Below the pieces are notes generated by a model. It saw only the letters and a list, made by a program, of their open reading frames with translations. It searched no databases and was not told where the DNA came from. Shown here one piece after another: positions 21,113 through 27,727 of a stretch of 64,000 bases of DNA. Made by a program: the position numbers and the translations under genes. Within the stretch, counting starts at the first letter, position 1; every line of letters begins with the position of its first letter. This DNA is from Acidimicrobiia bacterium. GTDB taxonomy: Bacteria; Actinomycetota; Acidimicrobiia; Acidimicrobiales; Bin134. The stretch spans positions 62,001 to 126,000 of the forward strand of contig JAJDYE010000027.1 in assembly GCA_022822905.1 (NCBI GenBank), written 5' to 3'.

Positions 21113-21370
21113 ATGACTACTCGGGTGGTTAACACTCATGAGGCGAAGTCGCGGCTGTCGGAGTTGATCCGCGAGGCCGAGGCGGGTGTTGAGGTGATCG
21201 TGGCCCGCAACGGCCATCCGGTTGCCAAGATCGTTCCATGGTGCCCTGGTCGTCCGGCCCGGGTTGCCGGAGCTTGGGCTGGCCGGGTTGGCTACCGCGG
21301 CGATGTGGTCGGCTCCGATGCTGAGATCGTGGATATGTTCGATGAGTCCGCTGAGGCAGATATGTCGTGA
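21113..21370 (+). CDS. Phd/YefM-family antitoxin (copy 1)
   Basis: This 85-aa antitoxin begins TTRVVNTHEAKSRLSELIREAEAG, the standard Phd/YefM DNA-binding opening, then VEVIVARNGHPVAKIVP. The C-terminal tail (GSDAEIVDMFDESAEA) should bind the toxin. It overlaps the VapC gene by 4 nt (GTGA). It differs from copy 2 (23220) by Thr2/Ser, a Cys/Arg after the KIVPW strand, and two residues at the extreme C-terminus, so cross-neutralisation is plausible. Confidence 0.9.
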   Translation: MTTRVVNTHEAKSRLSELIREAEAGVEVIVARNGHPVAKIVPWCPGRPARVAGAWAGRVGYRGDVVGSDAEIVDMFDESAEADMS

Positions 21371-21747
21371 GGATCTTGGTGGATAGCCACGTTGCCCTGT
21401 GGTGGCTCGAAGGCAGCGAATCCCTGGGCTCGCAATGCCGCCAATTGATCGAAAACGCCGATGAGGTCTACTTCTCGGCAGTCACTCCGTGGGAGCTTGG
21501 GATCAAGCGAGCACTCGGCAAGCTGACCATGCCCGATGGCCTTGTCGCTGCGCTCCAGTCAGGGGGGTTAGTTCCCCTAGCCATCTCAACGGACCACGCC
21601 GAACATGCCCCGACGCTTCCCGCCCACCACCAAGATCCATTCGACCGGATGCTCATTGCCCAGGCTCAACTCGAGGCATTGGCTCTTGTGACCGCCGACG
21701 AGGCTTTGGGTTCCTACGACATAGAAATTGTCGACGCCCGAAGCTGA
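21367..21747 (+). CDS. VapC-family PIN toxin (copy 1)
   Basis: This 126-aa PIN-domain ribonuclease starts RILVDSHVALWWL (first catalytic Asp), with SAVTPWELGIK (conserved Glu), HHQDPFDRMLIAQA (Asp pair) and LVTADEALGSY. It is the common Phd-coupled VapC type. GTG start inside the antitoxin stop. It has 115 of 126 residues in common with copy 2, and most differences are conservative or surface-type. Appears intact and should be functional. Confidence 0.9.
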   Translation: MRILVDSHVALWWLEGSESLGSQCRQLIENADEVYFSAVTPWELGIKRALGKLTMPDGLVAALQSGGLVPLAISTDHAEHAPTLPAHHQDPFDRMLIAQAQLEALALVTADEALGSYDIEIVDARS

Positions 21748-21812
21748 CCCTGAGCAACCGAATTCGGCGTACGCTTGCGGGGTGAACCTCTGTGGGACAG
21801 CGAGGACCGTCC

Positions 21813-21977
21813 ATGGTTGACATCGTGGCCGATGCAGTGCTTCGGTTTGGCCGTGACGAGTGGTGGTCGTCGGTCCGGGAAGCACTCGATGATCTAGCCC
21901 CGTCGGAGGTTGAGGCCTACCAAATGGAGAGCAGGCAGTTGGAAGCTGCCGCAGTAGGCGGTTTGGACGAACACTAA
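21813..21977 (+). CDS. small hypothetical protein
   Basis: This 54-aa acidic, helical ORF (VDIVADAVLRFGRDEWW, then LDDLAPSEVEAYQMESRQLE) starts at the ATG at 21813; a GTG at 21792 would add seven residues. I do not recognise it. Its size and charge fit an orphan antitoxin-like protein, but no toxin partner follows; the next feature is tRNA-Leu. It may be real or chance. Confidence 0.35.
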   Translation: MVDIVADAVLRFGRDEWWSSVREALDDLAPSEVEAYQMESRQLEAAAVGGLDEH

Positions 21978-22093
21978 GGGCTGGTAGATAGACGAGATCC
22001 TGCGAAATGCGCTCAGCCTGTGATTGCTGGCCTATGACCGGCCGCCGGCTGCTGCGTTGGCCGGCGGGCAATCTCGTGGAGCACGGCAATCCC

Positions 22094-22188
22094 GGCGCGA
22101 TAGGGTGCCCTCTGCGCCGGTTTCCCGGCGTCCACGTCGGAGTGGCGGAATTGGCAGACGCGCTAGCTTGAGGGGCTAGTGCCCAATA
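22094..22188 (+). repeat. 95-bp direct repeat, right copy (tRNA-Leu promoter plus 5' part)
   Basis: Identical to 17055-17149. Here the tRNA continues intact past the repeat. It contains the TAGGGT -10-like box at 22101-22106. Confidence 0.9.
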
Positions 22189-22220
22189 CGGGCGTGGGGG
22201 TTCAAGTCCCCCCTCCGACA
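22136..22220 (+). tRNA. tRNA-Leu (anticodon GAG)
   Basis: This is an 85-nt class II tRNA. The acceptor GTCGGAG pairs with CTCCGAC, the anticodon stem CTAGC pairs with GCTAG around loop TTGAGGG (anticodon GAG), a long variable arm follows, and the T-arm contains GTTCAAGTC. The discriminator is A. CCA is not fully encoded (CC then G). It is the only intact tRNA gene I found in the window, and it forms the right edge of the island flanked by the 95-bp repeats. Confidence 0.95.
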
Positions 22221-22235
22221 CCGACAGATGTCCGA

Positions 22236-22329
22236 ACCCAAGAGCGGTATCAAGGCCAGCTTCTTCGTGGTAGTAGGCCACCGCGGCCTCGGCGTCGCTG
22301 GCCGCTAGGGAGCGGAGGTGGACCTGCAC
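22236..22329 (-). pseudogene. ParE toxin N-terminal fragment
   Basis: The first about 31 residues (QVHLRSLAASDAEAAVAYYHEEAG, then LDTAL) closely match the live ParE at 26461-26781. Homology stops about 16 bp before the end of tRNA-Leu, after which the frame runs antisense into the tRNA. It cannot encode a functional toxin. Confidence 0.85.
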
Positions 22330-22332
22330 GGG

Positions 22333-22452
22333 CTAGGTGTTGGCCTGTGCTTGGTGTCGGAGTGATTCGAAGTAGGCAGGGTCGGTTTCGGCGGCGATGG
22401 GGGAGCGTGCGCCTTCGAGGAGCGCGTCTCGAAGTTGGCCACGATCCTGAAA
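22333..22452 (-). pseudogene. ParD antitoxin C-terminal fragment
   Basis: It translates as QDRGQLRDALLEGARSP, then DPAYFESLRHQAQANT and a stop, nearly the same as the end of the live ParD at 26785-27018. The DNA-binding N-terminal half is missing; upstream, a different TA operator (22461-22478) begins. It lies in the correct order and spacing to the ParE fragment. Confidence 0.85.
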
Positions 22453-22460
22453 CGATGAAT

Positions 22461-22478
22461 GTTATATTTGGGTATAAC
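22461..22478. promoter_or_regulatory. putative MazE operator
   Basis: GTTATA-TTTGGG-TATAAC is a perfect inverted repeat. The right arm doubles as a TATAAC -10-like box. It sits 13 bp before the mazE start, with the Shine-Dalgarno GGAGGTGG between. Confidence 0.6.
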
Positions 22479-22491
22479 TTCTGGAGGTGGC

Positions 22492-22758
22492 ATGCATTCA
22501 ACGACGATGCGGCAGGTCGGCGGCTCGGTCATGCTGGCCGTTCCGCCGGCGTTGCTCGATTTGATAGGTGTGGGCGCTGGTTCGACGGTCGACCTCGACA
22601 TCGACAGCGGGCGGCTTATCGTCGCGCCTCGCCGTCGCCCGAGGTACACCCTTGAGCAGCTGATCGCCGAATGCGGCCCAACGGCCCCACACGACGATGC
22701 CCCCGGCGACGAGCGGGAGTGGATTGACGGGGGACCCGTCGGCCGCGAAGAGCTGTGA
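22492..22758 (+). CDS. mazE: MazE/AbrB-family antitoxin
   Basis: This 88-aa protein has the SpoVT/AbrB swapped-hairpin pattern MRQVGGSVMLAVPPALLDLIGVGAG followed by STVDLDIDSGRLIV, then a Pro/Arg/Glu-rich toxin-binding tail. The ATG at 22492 has a strong GGAGG Shine-Dalgarno, unlike several other antitoxins here. It overlaps the MazF gene by 4 nt and should repress its own palindromic promoter. Confidence 0.87.
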   Translation: MHSTTMRQVGGSVMLAVPPALLDLIGVGAGSTVDLDIDSGRLIVAPRRRPRYTLEQLIAECGPTAPHDDAPGDEREWIDGGPVGREEL

Positions 22759-23090
22759 CCCGGCGGGGCGAGATCTGGCTTGTCGACCTCGACCCCACGG
22801 CCGGCCACGAGCAGCGCGGCACCCGACCCGTGATGGTGGTGTCGCCCGCAGAGTTCAACGCTGTCACCGGCACACCGATCGTGGTGCCGATCACCACGGG
22901 CGGGCAGTTCGCCCGCCGGCGAGGCTTCGCCGTGTCCCTTGACGCTGCTGATACTCGAACCCGTGGCGTGGTGCGCTGCGACCAGCCCCGCGTGCTCGAC
23001 CTGGCGGCGCGCAACGGCAGATTCCTCGAGGAAGCGCCCGCGAGCATCGCCGACGAGGTGATCGCCCGCCTCGCGGCCATCCTCAGCTAG
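22755..23090 (+). CDS. mazF: MazF-family endoribonuclease toxin
   Basis: This 111-aa MazF/PemK toxin begins TRRGEIWLVDLDPTAGHEQRG followed by TRPVMVVS, the classic N-terminal loop with the conserved Arg. It continues VVPITTGG, the strand with the catalytic Thr, and CDQPRVLDL. It is a predicted sequence-specific mRNA interferase. GTG start within the mazE stop (4-nt overlap). Appears intact. Confidence 0.92.
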   Translation: MTRRGEIWLVDLDPTAGHEQRGTRPVMVVSPAEFNAVTGTPIVVPITTGGQFARRRGFAVSLDAADTRTRGVVRCDQPRVLDLAARNGRFLEEAPASIADEVIARLAAILS

Positions 23091-23201
23091 TAAGGGCCGC
23101 TGGTCGGTTGCTGGCCGACCCGTATCCAGCTTCCGGTGGTTCGGCGCCGACCCTGAGCATCCCGAGCAGGCCTTTCGTCTGCGGTTGAGGCCAGTCATGC
23201 T

Positions 23202-23211
23202 CTTAGCTAAG
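23202..23211. promoter_or_regulatory. putative Phd operator, copy 2
   Basis: The perfect palindrome CTTAGCTAAG lies 8 bp before the antitoxin ATG, at the same offset as in copy 1. Confidence 0.5.
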
Positions 23212-23219
23212 CTAGGACT

Positions 23220-23477
23220 ATGTCTACTCGGGTGGTTAACACTCATGAGGCGAAGTCGCGGCTGTCGGAGTTGATCCGCGAGGCCGAGGCGGGTGTTGAG
23301 GTGATCGTGGCCCGCAACGGCCATCCGGTGGCCAAGATCGTTCCATGGCGTCCTGGTCGTCCGGCCCGGGTTGCCGGAGCGTGGGCTGGCCGGGTTGGAT
23401 ACCGCGGCGATGTGGTCGGCTCCGATGCTGAGATCGTGGATATGTTCGATGAGTCGGCCGAGGCAGGAATGCCGTGA
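23220..23477 (+). CDS. Phd/YefM-family antitoxin (copy 2)
   Basis: This 85-aa antitoxin matches copy 1 at 81 of 85 positions. The DNA-binding opening STRVVNTHEAKSRLSELI is intact. It has Arg where copy 1 has an unusual Cys after KIVPW, so copy 2 may be closer to the ancestral form. The 4-nt overlap with its toxin is retained. Confidence 0.9.
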   Translation: MSTRVVNTHEAKSRLSELIREAEAGVEVIVARNGHPVAKIVPWRPGRPARVAGAWAGRVGYRGDVVGSDAEIVDMFDESAEAGMP

Positions 23478-23854
23478 GGGTCTTGGTGGATAGCCATGTC
23501 GCCCTGTGGTGGCTCGAAGACAGCGACTCCCTGGGCTCGCAATGCCGCCAATTGATTGAGAACGCCGATGAGGTCTACTTCTCGGCAGTCACTCCGTGGG
23601 AGCTTGGGATCAAGCGAGCGTTGGGCAAGCTGACCATGCCCGATGGTCTTGTCGCTGCGCTCCAGTCAGGAGGGTTCGTTCCCCTAGCCATCTCAACGGA
23701 CCACGCCGAGCACGCCCCGGCGCTTCCCGCCCACCACCAAGACCCTTTCGACCGGATGCTCATTGCCCAAGCCCAACTCGAAGCACTGGGCCTAGTGACC
23801 GCCGACCAGTCTCTGGGCTCCTACGACATAGAAGTCATCGACGCCCGACGCTGA
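23474..23854 (+). CDS. VapC-family PIN toxin (copy 2)
   Basis: This 126-aa PIN ribonuclease keeps all acidic motifs seen in copy 1: LVDSHVALWWL, TPWELGIK, DPFDRMLIAQA and LVTADQSLGSY. Eleven substitutions separate the two copies, including Leu/Phe in the SGG-VPLAI strand and changes around the final Asp loop, so target preference could differ slightly. Ends 5 bp before the convergent DUF1214 gene. Confidence 0.9.
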   Translation: MRVLVDSHVALWWLEDSDSLGSQCRQLIENADEVYFSAVTPWELGIKRALGKLTMPDGLVAALQSGGFVPLAISTDHAEHAPALPAHHQDPFDRMLIAQAQLEALGLVTADQSLGSYDIEVIDARR

Positions 23855-23859
23855 CCCAA

Positions 23860-25047
23860 TTATCGGCGGAGGCGGGCGAGGGCGGCTCGGCGTCGTTGGG
23901 CGAGGGCGGCCGATCGTGCGTCGGCGGTCAGTACGGCCTCGGAGCTGGGTATCGCGGCAGGGAGGTCCTCGATTGCGAGCAGTCGGGCGACGGGTTTGGG
24001 GATCACGCTGGCTTGATTCCACCGGAACAGGATCTGGCCTTGCGTGCAGCCGCCGAGATCTAGCCAGTTGTTGTAGCCGGGGTCGGCTTCGCTGACAACC
24101 ACGCGAAGGGTGCCGTTGTCGAGCACCGCTTGTCCGGCGTTGAGGCTGGATTGCCGGTTGACCCAGTCGGTGGACTGCCCCCAGATGTCGCCGAGTTGCA
24201 CGTTCCAGTAGACGCACTCGGGGACCTCGACCTCGATGAGGAGCGCTTGGCCTGGGGCAATGTCGTACCAGCACTCGGCATACGCCTGATCGGTGGCGCC
24301 GCCCAATGATCCGACATCTTCGAGTGGGGTCGGCTCGATATGTTCGAACGAGTTGACCTCCCCCCGAACAATGTGCTCCCGGTAGTAGCCATTCCAGAAC
24401 GGGGGAACACGGTTCACCTCGGCGGATACGGAGCGCAATTTGGAAGCCAGCAGCTCGGGGGTGATCCGAGATGCCGGTGGATCTTCGGAGAGGCATCGAA
24501 GCGAAAGGGCTGCCAGCGACTCGCTCTCCCAATCCGAGAAAAACTGGCGCACAAGCAGGGACGTGCGCTTGGCAGTGAGCTCGAACCACGGATGGCCGGT
24601 GGTCCCCGGATCGGGTTGCGAGCTCAGCGTCACCGTGAAGTCGCCGTTCTCGTCGGCACCGAGTTCGGAGACGTGGATGTTCCTCACGAACTCGAAATCA
24701 CCCGTGCCCCACTTCATGCTCATCAAGGCAATGCCGAGGTACGCAACCGACCCGATATTGCCGGAGAACTCGTAGTCGTGGACCAAATCGATCGGGGCGG
24801 ACTGATAGAGCGCATCAGGATTGTCGAGTCCCATCTTCGACGGGTGGAACCAGGCGAGCTCCGGGAACCTTGGGTCGGCGTTCTCGAACGTCGCCAAGCA
24901 CGCCTTGACCAGCGACCTAACCACGTGGCGAACTCCCTCGGCCTCGTCGATGGGGGACTCCGTCACCTGATCGTCGGCGAAGATGTAGTCGACCGACCCC
25001 TTCAGCTCCTCGCAGAAGTCGATCCAAGCCTGCTGCATTTGAGACAT
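23860..25047 (-). CDS. DUF1214-type protein (paralogue 1)
   Basis: This 395-aa protein is related to those at 47650 and 49713. Shared marks are a Trp-Asn-Gly-Tyr helix start (FWNGYYREHI), a strand with WNVQLGD in place of the others' DVQLYN or NVVLNN, and the ADPGYNNWLD loop near the C-terminus. DUF1214 domains often follow DUF1254; the catalytic function is unknown. The N-terminus (QQAWIDFCEELKG) is helical, with no signal peptide. The C-terminal 20 residues are Arg/Ala-rich. Monocistronic. Confidence 0.75.
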   Translation of the reverse strand: MSQMQQAWIDFCEELKGSVDYIFADDQVTESPIDEAEGVRHVVRSLVKACLATFENADPRFPELAWFHPSKMGLDNPDALYQSAPIDLVHDYEFSGNIGSVAYLGIALMSMKWGTGDFEFVRNIHVSELGADENGDFTVTLSSQPDPGTTGHPWFELTAKRTSLLVRQFFSDWESESLAALSLRCLSEDPPASRITPELLASKLRSVSAEVNRVPPFWNGYYREHIVRGEVNSFEHIEPTPLEDVGSLGGATDQAYAECWYDIAPGQALLIEVEVPECVYWNVQLGDIWGQSTDWVNRQSSLNAGQAVLDNGTLRVVVSEADPGYNNWLDLGGCTQGQILFRWNQASVIPKPVARLLAIEDLPAAIPSSEAVLTADARSAALAQRRRAALARLRR

Positions 25048-25140
25048 GTCGGAACGGTAGTCAATTGAAGCAAAAGACCAGCTTTGGCCCCAGAAGGGAA
25101 AGACGCAATGCGCTCAGCAATTTCGGTTTAGGGTCAGTTG

Positions 25141-26325
25141 ATGCTTGACGATCGCCGTGTGGCTGAGGGACGAATTGCTTGGACCCGGCGACATATGCCG
25201 ATTCTGGTTGAGACGCTCGGGGAATTCGCGCAGAAGCGGCCATTCGACGGGGTCACATTTGGGTTCCGCCTCCATCTTGAGCCCAAGACCGCGGTTCTGA
25301 TTGAAGCGCTGATGGCAGGCGGTGCCCGCGTCATTGCGATGGGCAACGAGGGCACCACCCAGTTCGGGACCGCTGAGGTACTGCTCGACATCGGTTGCGA
25401 GGTCCTTGATCGGCCGGGTCAGGGGTCAGAGGCAACCGCAGCCAACCTCGCCCAGATCGCATCGGCGGAGCCGCAGTTGATTTTGGACAACGGAGCGGAA
25501 CTCATCGTGGCCTGTCTGCGCAACTCGCGCGTGCCACTGGGGGCTACCGAGGAGACCACCTCGGGGGCGTTCCTATTGAGGGAGGAGCACGTTGGCGAGG
25601 TCTGTTTTCCCGTCATCGTGATCAACGACAGTCCCCTAAAGGCGATCGTGGAGAACAAACACGGTGTCGGTGAGTCTGTCGTCGACACGATTGGTCGAGT
25701 GACCAATATGTCGTTACACAAAAAGCGCGTCGCGGTGTACGGCTATGGCTGGTGCGGTCGCGGCATCGCCCTCTATGCCGAACGCCGGGGCGCCGACGTC
25801 ACCGTGCTCGAACTCGATCCGACCAAGGCGCTTGAGGCCGCGATGGATGGGTTCGATGTCGCCGATGCGTCACACGTGCCGGTCGATGCCAACGTGGTCA
25901 TCACCGCAACGGGCCGGGCTGGTGTGGTTGACCTCGCCGCGATCCAGCAGCTGCGCGACGGTGTGCTGTTGGCGAACGCCGGTCATATCGACACCGAGAT
26001 AGACGTTGAGGCCCTGGAGAAGAGTGCGCCCGGAGTCGAACTGTCCCAATCGCTGACTCGTCACGAGCTCCCAAACGGCAAGACGGTGTTTTGCATCGCT
26101 GATGGCAAGATCGTCAACCTTGCCGCCTATGGAGGAATCGGCAACCCAATCGAGGCCATGGATCTAGGCCTGACCCTCCAAGCACGATCGCTCGCCGCAC
26201 TCGTCGCACCGGACTGCGGACTCGAAGCTGGTCCCCAACCGGTTCCCGCGGCGGTCAACGATCAGGTTGCAACTGCGATGTTGTGCAGCATGGGTCAACC
26301 GTTTCCACCTGTTGACGCCCACTGA
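25141..26325 (+). CDS. S-adenosylhomocysteinase-like protein
   Basis: This 394-aa member of the adenosylhomocysteinase superfamily keeps the substrate-domain signatures LHLEPKTAVLIEAL (His), LILDNGAEL, GATEETTSGA (Glu) and NDSPLK (Lys), plus NAGHIDTEID near the NAD domain. It departs from true SAHH in three ways. The NAD loop reads GYGWCGRG instead of GYGDVGKG, the K-F-D-N-L-Y-G segment is ENKHGVGES, and the C-terminal Lys/Tyr tail that closes the neighbouring NAD site is absent. It may act on a related nucleoside or thioether, or be regulatory. ATG start preferred over TTG at 25138. Confidence 0.8.
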   Translation: MLDDRRVAEGRIAWTRRHMPILVETLGEFAQKRPFDGVTFGFRLHLEPKTAVLIEALMAGGARVIAMGNEGTTQFGTAEVLLDIGCEVLDRPGQGSEATAANLAQIASAEPQLILDNGAELIVACLRNSRVPLGATEETTSGAFLLREEHVGEVCFPVIVINDSPLKAIVENKHGVGESVVDTIGRVTNMSLHKKRVAVYGYGWCGRGIALYAERRGADVTVLELDPTKALEAAMDGFDVADASHVPVDANVVITATGRAGVVDLAAIQQLRDGVLLANAGHIDTEIDVEALEKSAPGVELSQSLTRHELPNGKTVFCIADGKIVNLAAYGGIGNPIEAMDLGLTLQARSLAALVAPDCGLEAGPQPVPAAVNDQVATAMLCSMGQPFPPVDAH

Positions 26326-26460
26326 CACACCGAGCATTCCATGGTCTCGCCGACCACCCAGTCGACTGCCCTAGATCGATGGGGGGCGCGTCCCAATGCC
26401 AGACGAGACGTCCCCGGGCACCCACGCTGGAACGCTCATTTGCGCTGGATCAGAGAAGGA

Positions 26461-26781
26461 TCACGCGAGTGGGGGCGGGGAGAGGTGAGCGGGGATGTCT
26501 CGTCGGGCGTGCAGGATGCGCCAGATGTCGATGCGGTTGTCGGTGGCCACGTAGAAGATGGGGTAGGGGAATTTCTGGAGAGGCCAGTTCCGAAGCTCTG
26601 GGATCTCTAGTTCAAATGCGAATCGGAGCGACCCGGTGAACGGATGCTGCTGAAGGTGGTTTATCGCGGCTTCTAGCGCGACTACGAAATTGAGTGCGGT
26701 GTCAGGACCGGCTTCCTCGCGGTAGTAGGCCACCGCGGCCTCGGCGTCGTTGGCCGCGAGGGCGCGGAGGTGGACTTGCAC
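26461..26781 (-). CDS. parE: ParE/RelE-family toxin
   Basis: This 106-aa RelE/ParE-fold protein has QVHLRALAANDAEAAVAYYREEAG as its first strand and helical hairpin, RNWPLQKFPYPIFYVATD, and IDIWRILHARRDIP with the characteristic C-terminal HxxRD. ParE-type toxins poison gyrase, RelE-type cleave mRNA; the EAAVAYY helical hairpin favours ParE. It starts 3 nt after the ParD stop. Fragments of related genes lie at 20905 and 22236. Confidence 0.88.
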   Translation of the reverse strand: MQVHLRALAANDAEAAVAYYREEAGPDTALNFVVALEAAINHLQQHPFTGSLRFAFELEIPELRNWPLQKFPYPIFYVATDNRIDIWRILHARRDIPAHLSPPPLA

Positions 26782-26784
26782 GGG

Positions 26785-27018
26785 CTAGGTGTTGGCCTGT
26801 GCTTGGTCTCGGAGTGATTCGAAGTAGGTAGGGTCGGCTTCGGTGGTGATGGGGGAGCGGGCACCATCGAGGAGCGCGTCTCGAAGTTGGCCGCGGTCGT
26901 AGTCGTGGCGGATCAGATCTCGTATGTACTCGCTGGTCGATCCATAGTTGCCATGGCTGACCTGAGAATCGACAAAGCTCTTGAGATCGTCGGGAAGCGA
27001 CACATTCATCGTGGCCAT
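26785..27018 (-). CDS. parD: ParD-family antitoxin
   Basis: This 77-aa ribbon-helix-helix antitoxin has NVSLPDDLKSFVDSQV, then GSTSEYIRDLIRHD, then a C-terminal toxin-binding tail (ALLDGARSPI, YFESLRDQAQ). I start at the ATG at 27018, because an upstream palindrome and a -10-like TAGACT (27027-27032, minus strand) lie between it and the longer ATG at 27069. Divergent from the MazEF-type module at 27140. Confidence 0.87.
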   Translation of the reverse strand: MATMNVSLPDDLKSFVDSQVSHGNYGSTSEYIRDLIRHDYDRGQLRDALLDGARSPITTEADPTYFESLRDQAQANT

Positions 27019-27036
27019 TTCCCAAGAGTCTAGCAT

Positions 27037-27055
27037 TTTGGCAATCTTTGCCAAA
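27037..27055. promoter_or_regulatory. putative ParD operator
   Basis: TTTGGCAA-TCT-TTGCCAAA is a perfect inverted repeat with 8-bp arms. It covers the expected -35 position of parD, with a TAGACT -10-like box next to it and 8 nt from the start codon. Confidence 0.65.
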
Positions 27056-27139
27056 GCATGCGTGTTCATATGAGGGGTGGCTGCTACAGGAAGCGGCTTC
27101 CGCGGTTGGTTATGTATTCAAAGTTGCTAACATTTCTGC

Positions 27140-27334
27140 ATGCAAAGCACTAGCGTGCGGATCGACATCGCTACGCACCGAGAGTTGAAGGAACTGGCCG
27201 CTTCCCTGGGCACCACGGTGGGCGACACAGTTGCCATCGCGGTGCGGCGGTTGCGCCAAGACGAGATCGGAGCTGAGTTGCACGGTGAACTCACTATTGA
27301 AGAGGTCAGTTGGCTCGATGCTGACCTCGGGTGA
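27140..27334 (+). CDS. antitoxin of a MazEF/PemIK-type module
   Basis: This 64-aa protein begins QSTSVRIDIATHRELKELA, a ribbon-helix-helix-type opening, followed by LGTTVGDTVAIAVRRLRQDEIG and a short acidic tail ending SWLDADLG. It overlaps the downstream MazF-like gene by 17 nt. A TTGGTT-16 bp-TAACAT promoter (27106-27133) places transcription start close to the ATG, so it is probably leaderless. The dead copy at 18257 preserves only the last 27 codons. Confidence 0.82.
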   Translation: MQSTSVRIDIATHRELKELAASLGTTVGDTVAIAVRRLRQDEIGAELHGELTIEEVSWLDADLG

Positions 27335-27662
27335 TGTCGTTGACTTAGATCTGGGGGCACCTGAGGGACGAGAAGCTGGGTTTCGGCATCCCGCAGTTGT
27401 GGTGACCGCCCAGCGAGTGCTTGATGCTGGGCCGAGTATTGTCCAGGTGGTTCCGCTTACGACGGTCCTTCGAAAGTTTGCATCAGAGGTGGAGTTTGAA
27501 GCCGATTTCGAGAATGGGCTGGACCATGCGTCAGCCGCCCAGTGTCAGCACATCCGCGCCGTTGCTGCTAGCCGCATCGAAAACACTAGGGGCAATGTCG
27601 GCGGTACAGTGCTCAACCAGGTCCGGGAAGTGCTCGGCATCATCCTAGATCTGCCCGGGTAG
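27318..27662 (+). CDS. MazF/PemK-like toxin
   Basis: This 114-aa protein starts LTSGDVVDLDLGAPEGREAG, then FRHPAVVVTAQ, the MazF/PemK N-terminal strand-loop with conserved Arg-His-Pro, and continues VVPLTTVLRKF. It differs from the MazF at 22755 by more than simple divergence, so it is a separate subfamily. It is a predicted mRNA interferase. ATG within the antitoxin's last codons. Its broken twin at 18324 retains about the same length. Confidence 0.85.
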   Translation: MLTSGDVVDLDLGAPEGREAGFRHPAVVVTAQRVLDAGPSIVQVVPLTTVLRKFASEVEFEADFENGLDHASAAQCQHIRAVAASRIENTRGNVGGTVLNQVREVLGIILDLPG

Positions 27663-27727
27663 ACCTCGAGCTCCACGGATTTGGAATCAGAGGAGCCTCG
27701 CCTGACGCCTGGTGGCGTTGGTCGCGG

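Larger units (their letters stand above)
21095..21747 (+). repeat. duplicated phd-vapC cassette, copy 1
   Basis: Operator, antitoxin and toxin are repeated at 23202-23854. The antitoxins differ at 4 of 85 residues and the toxins at 11 of 126. Similarity stops shortly outside the cassette on both sides. Confidence 0.9.
23202..23854 (+). repeat. duplicated phd-vapC cassette, copy 2
   Basis: Second copy of the cassette at 21095-21747, in the same orientation 2107 bp downstream. Confidence 0.9.

Noticed and set aside
17055..22220. Classical integrase-mediated tRNA island
   Set aside because: No integrase gene seen, and the duplicated part is the 5' half plus promoter rather than the 3' end. Kept as a repeat-bounded island without assigning a mechanism.
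25048..25140. SAM/SAH-type riboswitch before the adenosylhomocysteinase-like gene
   Set aside because: The gap is only 93 bp and no conserved riboswitch core or strong pairing was found.
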